Below, piece by piece: positions 33,449 to 44,919 of a stretch of DNA of 64,000 bases. Location of the stretch: assembly GCF_043641665.1 (NCBI RefSeq), contig NC_092200.1, forward strand, positions 9,679,694 through 9,743,693. The letters are read 5' to 3'. The position numbers were made by a program, and so were the translations under genes. Origin of the DNA: Enoplosus armatus (lineage: Eukaryota > Chordata > Actinopteri > Centrarchiformes > Enoplosidae). Every line of letters begins with the position of its first letter. Within the stretch, counting starts at the first letter, position 1. The notes below the pieces were generated by a model. It worked only from the letters and a program-made list of their open reading frames with translations, was not told the origin of the DNA and ran no database searches.

Positions 33449-34890
33449 CTGGAGAAAAACAGAGAGGGGAAGGCAGGATGGTCAGAGCGAGCGGCAGCTG
33501 TATCCACAGATGCTCATGTAAAAACATCCTTATTCACATGTTCCCCTCCACTTGTTTGTTTCCTGGTAATTTAGCCCTTCAGCACAAGCAAAAAACGCTG
33601 CTTTGTTTTCATACTAACAAGGCAATTAGCAATCATTACACATTTCTAGTCTGGGTTGCCTACAGGTGGACATTGGTAATGATTTAACCAACTGATAGCT
33701 AATCTCTAATTTGTGCAAGTGTGTGTGAGCACAACTGCATCTGTACGTTTTGTTTTTTTTAAAAAGAGAGCACGGCTCACATTAAAGGTTAAAATCCTGG
33801 GCTGCCAGTGTATTTATCTACCACCACTCACTGTGACCCATCTCACCCTCTGTATAATAGATGTGAATGTCCCAAGTAGGGACAAGTGCGGGGCAAGAGC
33901 GGGAGGTACAGTAGTGAGGTGGAAATTGGAGCAGACAGGAGGCATTGACACCAAAAGAGTTCTAAATGGTGCTCCGGGCTCCCCAAGGACAGTCTGTCAC
34001 GCTGTGATCACCAGTAACGCCGCCTGGAGAGTGAGACCAGAGGCAGGCGAGAGGAGAGGGGGGGGGGGGCAGTCCACAAAAAAACTAAAAGACAACATGA
34101 CTACACGTAAAATACCTCAGGAGTAAGATCCAAGGTGTGGGCATGGTGTGGACACAGCATTAAGAGGCTGTCAGACCAAAATTCGCCTGGTTAAATTTAC
34201 TAGCATGGCAGGAGGGGACAGGAAATAGCGTAGGCTGTAAACACAAACATAAAGTGCAGGTGCTAGTATGGCTAGCAGGCTATGAACAGCAGTCCACAAG
34301 TCATTCAGCTTAAAACACTTCCCTGTCATTAACCTCTGTCACTGTCCTTGCACTCACTGCAGCACAAGCAGCCTCTTCTCCACTGCTTAAATTATTTTAC
34401 CACACAGTTAGAAAACAAGAATATAAACAAACAATATCTCCTGAATGAGAGGTCAGCCCTCAAACTGGCTGGACGCTGGAGAGCTTTGTGATTTTGTGAT
34501 CCTGTCTCAGCACATCACCCAATTGCTGAGTTTTAGAAATCAAAACAACCATCTCTTAATATGAGTGTGAAAAAGATCAGTCTGGCAATGTAAACAAATA
34601 GGTTTTTTATTATTGACCTGAAACACATCATCTTGAGTAAACTCCTATGTTGCAACAATGGACTAAAATCAATCAAGTGTTATATTTTATAACTGCCACA
34701 CAACGGATGTACATCCTCTACTTTCCTCCATGTTCATGGTCACAGCTCTCTGTGCTCTGTGGCCTCATTTCATATGCAGGTTCATCTGGCTCGGGACAGC
34801 GTGGCCCTCACTGCAGAGCGGCCCAACAGAGTCCCCAGAGCCAGGCCCTCTGTTCCAGGTCCCCAGGGGCCAACCCCCTACCCTGCTTAC
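33449..34890. other. intron-like stretch between putative exons 2 and 3
   Basis: No further minus-strand exon was found. A plus-strand 137-codon frame (33713-34126) has an unremarkable composition and ends beside a G12 run at 34058-34069. On the plus strand a decent acceptor (CATTTCATATGCAG, ending 34779) leads into a GC-rich 125-nt stretch that closes at GTGAGC; all three plus frames are open there, so this could be an opposite-strand exon, but it overlaps the stronger minus-strand exon 2. Confidence 0.35.
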
Positions 34891-34933
34891 CTGCTTCGGT
34901 TCATGTGAGCATCTATGGCCGCCATATGTGAAG
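34891..34933 (-). CDS. putative exon 2 of minus-strand unit
   Basis: The minus strand shows the acceptor CATCTGCTTTCCTACAG and the donor CAG|GTAAGC, both near consensus, separated by 43 bases. In the phase left by exon 1 (one base pending) the exon reads A-SHMAAIDAHMNRS and exits with two bases pending. One other frame is also open and one contains TAG, so the phase match is supportive but not decisive. An internal ATG followed by GCGGCC could act as an alternative start. No known domain. The exon lies in a local GC-rich patch and overlaps a competing plus-strand exon model. Confidence 0.4.
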
Positions 34934-36717
34934 CTGTAGGAAAGCAGATGCTGTTTTTCCATTTGTGAAATCAAGTTTTTGGAAAGCAGTCAGCATTTTG
35001 ATGGCCAGAGTCGAGTCAGTCAGTGAGTGTAAAGGGGAGAGGGCAGTGAAGAAGCAGCAGGCTCTCAGTTGTACTGTGTTGAATGCTAACACTGCAGCGT
35101 CTCATCATCACTGTGAGGACATGCTGATCTCGTGAAGCGGTGGCATGGCATTATCTATGTGTTAACACTTGCGTAAGCCATTCAAGTACATACAGTACAA
35201 AGACACACACAGTGGACTGGATGTGGACCTGTCTGCAGCTGAGCAGTTCCTTTGTCAGTCATCTGCTGATGCTGATAGACAATACGGGGGTGAGGATGCG
35301 TGTCAGAAACAGAAAAGCCTGAATGAAATGACAGACTCTCTCGCCGTCCCTCTCCTCCACCGCCTCCATCTCTCCCTGTCCCCGCACATCTCACCCACAG
35401 CAGCCTGGGAAGCCATGACAAGCCTGACACCTGTCAGTCATACACTCACAGTGAGGATGGAGAGGACAGCAGCATACACAGCTCCACATGCTTCTGCAGT
35501 ACAGCACTGAACTCACTTTACCACTCATCCACACACACACAGCAGGTACAGTAGTGTTGCTGCATGGTGACACTGCTGATGTGAACAATTGTTTTTTCAT
35601 CCATGCTTGTGTAACATCAACAGAGTGAATATTAACAACAATTAAATAAAACTCACAATTTCATCAATTCTAATAGTTTATCAACAGTCTGAAAACAATA
35701 ATCCATAAAGAAACCCAATGTATTATGTTTTGATGAGAGCAATAATGATATTACAATTAAAGTAGTGCTGACTTGAGGTTTGAAAGGTTAGATTTCACAC
35801 CGTTATGTGTCATGGCGCTGAACGACCGCAGCCACCGACTCCCTCCTGGCGACAAATTTCATTAACAAACCTGATGTATACAGCACACACATCCACAGTT
35901 CAAATGGAGGACATAAATTTCAGCCCGTGGGGTACTGCGGGGGTCACATTACAACTAATCAACCGCTCTCCTTACACCCTTCTGGAAAAATCTTCTTGTG
36001 TCTTCAGATGGGTGGGGGCAGATAAAAAGGAAAATATGATGCTTTATTTCTAATCAGCATAAATTACCAGCATCCATCAGGTGAAGCTCAAATTAAAATC
36101 CTCATCTGACAAAGCAATGGGAACTGTGTGAGCTCACTCATGAATCAGTATGATTTAATCCAATCATACAAAGACCCCAAAGCCAAAATTTCCACTCAGG
36201 ATCAACCCAATCGCCCTTCTTCCCATTTTCTTCATTAAGTCTTAAAAGGGAACATTTGGTTCTGAGGGTCAACCGGGTTCAAACTTGCCATCACATTTTT
36301 TCTCTTCTCTCTCAGAACAGTGTGACCCACCAAAGAATTTGTTTGAGTGCCAGGCAACTTGTTCTTACTAGTGTGCAATGTTTCAAGGAGGAACTAATTG
36401 AAAAAGTTGCATTCCCCAGGACCATTTACAGAGCACATCCCTGGCTTTATCATTTTATTCTCTAGAGAGTGTGTCTGTGATCACTTTTCACCAGACAAAT
36501 GTACAGTAACATCACCAGGCTGTCAGGCTGCAGAATCAAACTCCACTCTGATTAGATAGATGGATCTTGAAAACTGAAAAGATGAGTGGGTTATAGTCTA
36601 CTAGTAAACCACAACTTTATCTCCATCGCTGCTCACAAAAATCTGAAAATACTTGAAAACAAAACAAGGGCGAGAGTTTCTTTTTATATGTTGGAAAACC
36701 ACATTTAAAGCTAATAT
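34934..36717. other. intron-like stretch between putative exons 1 and 2
   Basis: Short frames on both strands at 35.1-35.6 kb overlap one another and have no recognisable features. ACACACACAC appears only as short patches. No exon is supported. Confidence 0.4.
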
Positions 36718-36929
36718 TGGAGCTGCAAGATTAGGCGATTAATCAACTAGTCCATACACAGAAAATGATTCAGCAACTACTCTGATTAATCATCCAATTG
36801 CTCAAGCACAACAAGCTTTTGGACTGTTGGTAGGACAAACATGATGTTCTGAGATTGTATAGCCACAATTATTAAATCAAGAAATCGTGTAATTAATACA
36901 ATAAATAATAAATAGTTGCAGCTCTAGCT
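36718..36929. mobile_element. short non-autonomous element, GCTGCAACTA-type family, copy 3
   Basis: The left end GGAGCTGCAAGATTAGGCGA and the right end AATAAATAGTTGCAGCTCTA are inverted copies of GAGCTGCAA. The interior holds CGATTAATCAACTAGTCC, ATTAATCATCCAATTG and TGTTGGTAGGACAAACATGA, in the same order as copy 1. It sits in the putative first intron of the minus-strand unit, about 290 bp downstream of its first donor. Confidence 0.75.
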
Positions 36930-37219
36930 ACCGGCTAGCTATTCCTTTTGCACCAGTCTAGCATCATCATTGGTGCTGAAAATGCGGCCTGGAAGTCAGG
37001 GACCAACAACACAGGTTCACTGCATAAGATGAATAGAAGCTAAGCGCCTCTACAGCACTTTTGCCAGCTGTTAAAACTTGACACTTTCCCAAAACAAATA
37101 GTTCAAGTCTGCAGTTACATGGCAGGTAATCTGTGTGTGTTTTTAGTGTGTGTTTTTTGCATGAACTTAGCGACGGAGTTTAGAAAGAGAGAAAGGGAAG
37201 TCGGTTGTTGGAAGCTTAC

Positions 37220-37283
37220 CTGAAGTAGGCGTTAATATAGGGGATCCACCAGACAGCGTGCGTCTGAGACCTGAGTCCTTCAT
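37220..37283 (-). CDS. putative exon 1 coding part of minus-strand unit
   Basis: The minus strand has ATG at 37283-37281 in the context TTTCACCATGA, a good Kozak match (A at -3). It encodes 21 codons, MKDSGLRRTLSGGSPILTP followed by TS, and ends at the near-perfect donor TTCAG|GTAAGC in phase 1. An in-frame TGA eight codons upstream makes this the first in-frame start. A basophilic-kinase-like RRTLS motif is present. I do not recognise the protein. A 12-codon upstream ORF (37363-37325) precedes the start in the likely 5' leader, which could dampen translation. Upstream sequence has promoter features (see 37325-37480). The alternative is a spliced non-coding RNA. Confidence 0.4.
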
Positions 37284-37324
37284 GGTGAAATTGGTCGCTA
37301 TAAATCAAGCTGAACTGTTTTCCA

Positions 37325-37363
37325 CTAAGGACAAGCCGATGATTGGAGCACAGGCTCCCACAT
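37325..37363 (-). other. upstream ORF in the putative 5' leader
   Basis: On the minus strand ATG TGG GAG to TAG gives a 12-codon frame, closing 41 bases before the putative main ATG. If the transcript exists, this is a conventional candidate for translational control. Peptide content is not meaningful by itself. Confidence 0.3.
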
Positions 37364-37480
37364 TCAATCCAAAGAGCAGTTCAAAACGTCCTCCAAACGC
37401 TGCACGTGATCGCACACCTGTGAGTTAATTGACAAGCCCCGCCCACTACCTGCCACTTCAAATAAAAATATTTATCGTCA
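37340..37480 (-). promoter_or_regulatory. putative promoter of minus-strand unit
   Basis: Reading toward the exon on the minus strand: an AT-rich TATA-like stretch GATAAATATTTTTATTTG (37459-37476), a GC box GGGCGGGG (37437-37444), TCAATTAA, an E-box CACGTG (37403-37408) in GATCACGTGCAG, and a CCAAT box (CTCCAATCATC, 37342-37346). This combination within 140 bp immediately upstream of a Kozak ATG and a consensus donor is the main argument that a real first exon is present. The start site cannot be fixed from sequence; it would lie roughly between the GC box and 37370. Confidence 0.4.
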
Positions 37481-40095
37481 AAATGTAATGTTTGTTCTTT
37501 GCACACCTCACTCCATGGCCGGAATAACCTGCAGAAAAAATGAGCTGAGGTTTGCTGTTAGTGCATAATTCAATACATTAATTTAAGAATATGCAACAAA
37601 AAAAAGTATTTAAAAAATTGTATTAGCTGAAATAACGATGCCCATAAAACTAGATTGTGACACAGTGGTCTTCAAGACAGGGTTTCATGATTGGGTGATA
37701 AAGACTAAACCACCACAGAATTATATTAGTAGATATTTTGCTTTAGTATTGCATATTCCCAAACAAAGTCAATCACTTTATAAAATGTTTATAAAATGAA
37801 CACAAACCAAATGCAACACAATAAACCTGGAGTCTTCTGGGGAGGCAGTGTATTTGAGCACTTAATGACTAGGACATTTATGCATTTTTAAAAATATTTA
37901 TGTTTCTTAACTGCTTGGGCTAATACTAATAAAAAAAAATTGATATACAGTACAGATACAGTACGAGAGCAACATCTAAGTCACAATGTTACTTCTTAGT
38001 GGGTTATTTTTGCTCTTCAAAGATCGAGATTTAAAAGGAAGCAGATCAATAAGTGTTTCATAATCGATCCCAAATATTAGGCTCGGTTTTATACATCACA
38101 CTTAAAGACAAGTGTGATATGAGTGTCAAGTTCAGGTGCTTTTTAGATACATTTATTTGAAAAATCATGGCCCAACCACAACTTCATGATTTATACATTT
38201 TATGTGACAAATACACACTACAAGTACATTACATTAAGTACTAATAACAATAATGAAATGTCTCTTCGCCTTACAGCTCATATATTTCTTGGCAAAATAA
38301 AACCAATTCAATTTGGGTGATTTTTTTAGTATTATTATTGTAACCTTAAGTGGGATGACCGGAGCCCCGGTGTCCTTGCTGTACATTTTGCCAGCCGCTG
38401 GTCACAGATTTAAGACTGGAGTCAAAAAGACAGCACACTATGGATATGAAACCTAAAAGCCACTTTACTGTTTTCAATTCAACTTATGATACTAATTAGT
38501 GTAATTGATCTAATTATTAGTTAAAGTGCACATATTTAACATTTGTAAAAATGCTTAAAAGTGGATGATTAAGAGCACTCCAGGACACCTCTATAAAACA
38601 TGGGAGGTAAAGAGAGACTACAATGGAACTTGTCCAATTAATCAAATAAGTGTGGCAATTAACTAAGTGAGTGTTTAAGGGCTGAGCGGAAGGGAGGACA
38701 ATTGATTTTCTCTCCAAGTACTTATGGCCTCTCATTTCATTAGAACTAAGGAGTGAAGATGGTCGAGAGTTTTGATCCAGATATACAATCTGCAATAAAA
38801 ATGCCTGCAGCCGAATTAATAACATAGATGAACTATGGACATAGAGGATTGTTAAATATGATCAAAAGCATAACTTAAAAAGCATAGGAAATAAACAAAA
38901 AATATTATTTACAACTTGTGGAGAGACATCAACATAAATATGTCTTCTTTTGCAAATGACAATGTCCTGGGCTGATTCTGAACCTTGTGGCAGGAAGTTC
39001 AAAGACAAGAAACACATCCAATCAGGACAGCCTTGGAAGCGGCTCTCCCTGCCTAGATTAGTTTTATTGAACAGATGGCGTTTCAATTTTGAACTTTTGC
39101 ACTGGTGCAAAAAAAAGCTTGGAGAGTCAGGCTGTTTTTCTCACATCACTGACAGAAGCTGCGCATCAGATGAAGGGGATGTGTGAAATAGCATTCCCAA
39201 GCATTTCTGTCTCCATGCTCAGGACACAGACACTCAGATACAGACACGGTGCGGAGGATGGACCATGCTGCTCCATCAGATGTTAAAACAAAAAAATATC
39301 AAAGGATGCTAATTCAGTAGGAGTTCTCCACTGAATGTAAAGCTATTTTATGGTGATGAGTTGTATTATACACTGTATAATGATGTTGGGTTTTGTGTGG
39401 TTGCGTGTGTGTGTGTGTAAATGTGTAATTAAATAAACAAAGAGAGGCAAATCACGGGGGTCCTGTCATATCAAAAATAGAGCACCAGTCGGTTATTTAA
39501 TGTCTCTGTGCCACCATCCGCTCCTATTGCCCCACATTAGCAGCATCATGTTCTCAATTTTCCCCCAGTAGCATTGCTAGTCCTGGCAGCCAGCTCGCCC
39601 ACGCCGGCACGAGTCGAGAGGACAACTGGAGAAAGATCACAGTTCAGGCTCAGTCAGACGGAAAATATGGAAATCAGGCGGTGGACGGACGGACCGCTGT
39701 GTGTTCCCCCTGTTTCAGCAAGCTGCCACAGTTTGACTGACAAACTGACTTTTTGAGGGGCCTGTGCCCATTCCAGTCAGAGTTTATTGAAGGTGATTTT
39801 GATCTCCTCCATGAGGCCACAGCAGTGGTGCTGCCATCTGTCACCTTGATTGCATGGCGGCCTCTCTAGGGGGAGCGCCATGGCTCCTGATCGTTTACAG
39901 ATTGCGCTGCTTTCGCCTCCATAAGGGCCACATGCACAGGGCCAGATGGTGAGCATACACGCTTATTATGAGTCTTTATCTCTGTGCAGGAAGGAGTGGA
40001 ACCATTAGGCCTCCCTCAGGATCTCCACTCCTCTCTGCAGCCATGCTGTTCCTCCACAAATACAGTCCTCTTCTTCAGCTGTCACTGGCCTACGA
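37481..40095. other. gene-free stretch upstream of the putative promoter
   Basis: AT-rich. A minus-strand 102-codon frame at 38517-38825 and several shorter frames have no recognisable content. A short (GT)n tract lies at 39403-39418. A GC-richer patch at 39590-39960 has no supported gene. Confidence 0.45.
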
Positions 40096-40096
40096 C

Positions 40097-40097
<1 letters not shown>

Positions 40098-40128
<31 letters not shown>
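40098..40128. repeat. (AC)15 microsatellite
   Basis: Uninterrupted AC run ending in ATAGCACACAGG; a second short ACACACAC patch follows near 40207. Confidence 0.95.
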
Positions 40129-40131
<3 letters not shown>

Positions 40132-40774
40132 CACACAGGACCACTTGTCAAAAAAACAAACACAGATCTACTCAGGGCATGTGATGGCTGTGTTAATACA
40201 TCTGCATACACACACAGACACACACTAACACCTGTTTCTAATCCTGAATAATGGGAAAATATGGCATGTGGCAAAATGTTAGGTGGGGATGGGTGACATT
40301 GGTTGTCCTGGTTACATACTGTCATGTAAGACATTGTGATTTGATGTGTGACACCTAGGATTATTGACATACTCTGTTCATGTCACACCTTTACATAATA
40401 TGTTTACAGTATCCTGTAGGGTCATGGCAAAGGCTGTGTGAGACCACATGGGCCAATTGGTCAACACTAATAAGTGCTTCAAAAGAGGCATCAGTGTGTG
40501 CGCCTGGAAATTGTCATAATAAAATAATCAGAGCACTATGCTGTGCAACAGAGTCTGTGTGCACAAATGTCCATTCATGCATGAGTCTGATTCAAACAGA
40601 TCCAGCCTGGTATGAGACATTGGCAGGAGGCTGTTGTCCCTATCCCTGACATATGTACTGCATGACCAGGAGGGTGAAGAGTATGTTCAGGATTAAAAAC
40701 TGACATGTGTAACGTCACCACACATTTGTCATGCTCCTTTAGAATCCTAAAGTTCATTCACTTTAATGCCGCTC
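40129..40774. other. gene-free stretch
   Basis: No supported feature besides short CA patches. Confidence 0.5.
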
Positions 40775-41110
40775 GCTGTTTGGTAAACTGTGCAATTTTA
40801 TAGGGAGGCGAAATGGAATTCATAATTATTCAGGCATTTACGGTGTAATGCCTTAATGAGCATTTACCAAGCTCTTCATGAGAGGTAATATCCCACTTGA
40901 TCAGAGATTAACAAAGAGCATTTCAGTGCACGCTTTAATGCAAAAGGCTTAACTGCTTGAAGCATGGCTTCATTTCTCTCAATTACATCTAATCTAATGT
41001 TTGGATTCCCTCAGCAAAGATGCACTATTCAAGCGCATAGCTGACCTAATGAGTGAAGAAATACTCCTTTGCATGAATAATGTCTCAGAATCTTCACTGT
41101 AGCGTATCCA
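40775..41110. promoter_or_regulatory. strong candidate conserved non-coding element
   Basis: Unique AT-rich DNA packed with developmental-type cores: ATTCATAATTATTCAGG, a GGCATT-(8 bp)-AATGCC inverted repeat at 40833-40852, GCCTTAATGAGC, GATTAACAAAG (SOX/TCF-like), TTTAATGCAAAAGG, ATTACATCTAATCTAATG and TTTGCATGAATAATG (POU octamer-like). No frame or repeat explains it. This texture is characteristic of fish enhancers near transcription-factor genes; conservation must be checked. Confidence 0.4.
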
Positions 41111-41284
41111 TTGAAAAAAAATAGCACAATTCCTTTGTGTGAGTACTGGAAATCCACTAAATCGCTGCTTGTTTGTCAAAAGAGTGGGCTGATGTCAGTA
41201 GAACATACAGCCTGCACTCTATTGTCCTTTGCTGTCCCTGATTTTCTGTCCTGGGGCGATACGGCAATGTGCTGCACTTTTAGG

Positions 41285-41308
41285 ACAACAGCCGGTTATC
41301 TGCGAGGG
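41285..41308 (+). other. possible 24-nt microexon
   Basis: On the plus strand CTGCACTTTTAG is followed by 24 open bases (DNSRLSAR in one frame) and GCGAGG|GTAAGC. A pyrimidine-rich stretch lies slightly further upstream (TTGTCCTTTGCTGTCCCTG). The size is a multiple of three, as microexons often are. There are no neighbouring plus-strand exons to attach it to, so it may be chance. Confidence 0.12.
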
Positions 41309-44220
41309 TAAGCCCCCTCGTCAGTCTCCAGCACGGTGCACAAACTGACATACTCTACGCCAGCCTGTGGTCACATTTCAGCTCAAGGCAAAGCGGAAAC
41401 GCTTGACTGTGGCCACAGTCTGCGGCATCACTTTGGTCAAACTAAGACAAGGGAACATGAAAAACCACCGTAAATACATCCATTAATTTAGAAAAAACAA
41501 CCATCCCAGTCATGTTTGACCTAAAAATGTGCCCCTTATAGCATTTGTCTTGAGAACCATTACACATCAATATATCTCCATGTTATCTGTTGCAATTTCA
41601 TGTGAAAAACTGGTAAAACCAGCACAGAGTGTCTGACAGGCTAAATGACCACACGGCACCGTAATGTCAGCACACTAAACATGAAAATAATCACTCATGA
41701 AAGAAGGTCAGCTGGGCCTTCGGGGGGTGTACTGTACTGTACTGAGCAGCACCTGAAACTGGGCCCAAGTACAGATCGGTGGGGTATCATGGAAAATGCC
41801 ACAAGCACCCAGCCCTCACAGGCCTGTCACAGACTGAAGGTGTCACCCAGAAAACAGCAGTTAAATTAACCTCGGTGGGCTCCGACCAAACACAGCCTGC
41901 AGCATGCCAGCACAGTCCAACTGAGCCCTTTTCATTCTCTGCCTGGTGCACTGAAGCCTTGGTGAAACAATGCTGGGATGATAATAGCAAGCTATAAAAT
42001 CAATCAGGAAATATTTTAACTGATCACATTGTTTTGGTTCAGAAGGCCATTCTGCAGCCAAATGCATTTAAAGAAGGCTATATACTACTTATTTAGTCAT
42101 GCTTATGGCCTACTGTTTTCATGTTAAGCACAGTTAATGCATCTGTATGAGACAAACATACTGGAGCAGCATCACTGAAGTAGGTACAGTATTAGTCAGT
42201 ATGTTGCTCAAGACAATTTTAACAGGATTTAAGACACACTGCTGCAGAGGTCACCTTCCAATAATGGTGCAGCATTTCTAACCTCCAGGCAGCGTTCAGG
42301 TAAAAATTCTGACGTAAAACATCCAATAACAGCCAATTTCAGGTGAATGAGATCCAATCAGTGTGAAAATGATCAAATTCACATTCCTCACAATGCATCA
42401 ACTGCCTGTTTTAGAGGGGATTTGGTGGCCAAACTTGCATATAATTGAAGAGGCTATGCTAGACCTCACTGGAGACACACCATCGGAGCACACCAGAGCT
42501 GAGTTACTTAGAAGAAGCTTCCTCTTGTTTGCCTTGGAATTAGCTCTGAGATCACATACACACATGCACACCCATTTCAGCACACACATACACTCACTCT
42601 CAGCCTTTTTCACCCTTCTGCATCAATCTGTTCCCAAGCTGTTCCCACATTTTGGTGAATTTCCCAGGCTTATTCCTTGGCACAAGCAGATACTGGGGCT
42701 GATTACTTTAGCGTGAACCCATCAAGTCTGTCCAGTGCCTGCAAAGCGTGTACGCTCAAAAACGGGGCTACCTCACAGTGAGCTTCTCAAAGAAATCTAA
42801 ATGTTGTGAGTGCAAGGCTGCAAGATATGACATTAGCATTAGTTTAGTGAGCATTTACATAAACTGCACACACATATAAGCAATAATGGTCTCTTCCCAG
42901 ATGCACCAAGACACACAGCATCCACATCGATCTTTAATACGAAACAACCAGCAGCAACAAATCTAAACCTCATTAAAGAGTATAAATTCGAAATCTATTC
43001 TGGCACTCAATCCAATGCAGATTTTCTCCCTCTTTTCTGTCTCATAAATTACAGTTCTGGTGCACTGTGCAAATATTACCAAGCTGTAAGACAGCTGTGC
43101 CCCATTAAAATGTGTTATGGTTGCTGATTTCCTACAGCACATGGTCATCTTGCCAAATCTACAGCCAGTAATTAGCGGAGATGAAATGTTTAATTGTGCC
43201 TTAATTTTGATAAAATTTATCTGTCACCCATCCTATAACCAGGCATTATGCTCACAAATCAACGTCAGCAGATTTAGGCAGGGAGACATCCACTAACCTG
43301 ACAGACATGTTGAGATGTCACTGCCCTGCTCTCCCTGCTCAGAGCCCAGGAAACAGGACGATATGTTAATACTGATGAGAGTACTGAGAGGGTGAAACAG
43401 AGGGTTTGATATTACTATCACAGACGTTACAGAGGGTATGCTATTACTGCACAGAGATCATACAGTTTGATTATGCATGTGTATGTGTGTGCAAATATGT
43501 GAAAGAAAAAAGATTTTTCCGTTTACTATGTGTACCAAACAATGGCTGTGTGTGCAGTTTGTCTCCCTGTGAACAGATAACAAGATGGGAGCATGTGGGT
43601 GATCGTGTCAGAATCACAGGACAACAGCAAGAAAGCACTCCCCGACAGATGGATGACAGGAGCGCAGGAGTGGGAGAAGGTCAAGATGGGAGAGACACAA
43701 AGCCTTCCACACTGACTGGGAGAGAGTGTGCGATTTCTCAGGGTGCTAAACCGTGTAGTCCTGCCAAAGCACGGCCCAGGCAGGCTGAGAGGGGCTGCAT
43801 GTGGCTCTCCTGGGGGACACCGAGACTCAAGATGAGGCAGTGGAGAGGACCACTTATTAGCTCTGACAAAAAGAGGACAACTGAGGCCGAGAGTGATGGG
43901 TAGTGGTAATATTACAGACTTATAAAAGGCTGAAATATGGGTAAACTGCTCAACCAAGTAAACATTCTTATTGTGCTTGAGCTTTGTTTAGTCGTGTGCA
44001 TCCTTGTGTAAGATCCTCTGATTTCCAGTAATGCAAAATGTGTAACACAGAAGAGTCTCATTTGGTATCAAATTCATCAACTTCTGTAAATGACTATATC
44101 TTTTCAAATAACATATAAGTATACAGTTAGAGCAACCTTGAACTGTAACAAAGCGTTTGTGAAATAGCATGCAGTAAGGACAGCATCCGTTTTGCATATT
44201 TATGACTAATGTCGTCCCTG
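41309..44220. other. gene-free stretch
   Basis: No gene supported. Overlapping frames at 42.36-42.7 and 43.4-43.96 kb on both strands have no domains. A GTACTGTACTGTACTG mini-repeat sits near 41730. Short ACACAC patches occur at 42.55 kb. Confidence 0.45.
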
Positions 44221-44640
44221 AGAGAGGCCGCCCCCCTCCCTAGGGGCATTATGGGTGATTATTGTCATCTCAGTGCAGCCAGTTATTCACCAACATGCAC
44301 CGCATAAAACACATCATTACAAAGGGCCACGACAGGAAATGAGATGTGGGGCAGGGCTCCAGGAGCAGCCCTTTCTAATCACAATGGCCAACTGTCACCC
44401 TCTGCATCCGCTCGTCTGCCACAGCTTTAAGCAGTGTGGAAGGATTTCACTGCAAACTTTTGAGTGGATCTGCAGTGGTAGGACATCCTGCATAACATGT
44501 GGCACCCATGATAATTACGGCAGAATTAACACAGGCGGGTTTATGGCCCTTCTGCCGCCAGGAGACGGCTGCCAGATAGACACAGGCCTCGTGTTTGATC
44601 AGCATACTTGGGTCCAGACGCCCACCCGTCTCTAACACTT
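44221..44640. other. unique GC-balanced segment, possible regulatory element
   Basis: The segment from GGCCGCCCCCCTCCCTAGGG to GTCCAGACGCCC is unique and lies between AT-rich flanks. Frames on both strands are short and unlike known proteins. I rank it as a possible conserved element, weakly. Confidence 0.2.
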
Positions 44641-44904
44641 CTCACTACAACAACTGTTCTGGAGGAGAGGACCACTTTCAGCAGAGCTGCCTGTCACAAA
44701 CCCTCTCATCCTCACAGCAGAGTCTGAATAAATTGAGGACATTTCTTGGAAACTGGCAAATTACAAACATGGAGTAGCCAAATGAATATTGTTAGTGCTA
44801 GACTTATAGGCTACATTTCAACTCAATATTGAACCATAAAGGCAATGAGGAGGCAATCCTAGTTAGTGTTTTGTCACAGTGCCAAAGCATATCAAGAGCT
44901 AGGA

Positions 44905-44919
44905 TTTTTTTTTTTTTTT
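44905..44919. repeat. (T)15 homopolymer
   Basis: Uninterrupted T run in AT-rich DNA. Confidence 0.85.

Noticed and set aside
43406..43957. Overlapping 165- and 143-codon frames on opposite strands
   Set aside because: The same bases are open on both strands, no domains, no splice signals.
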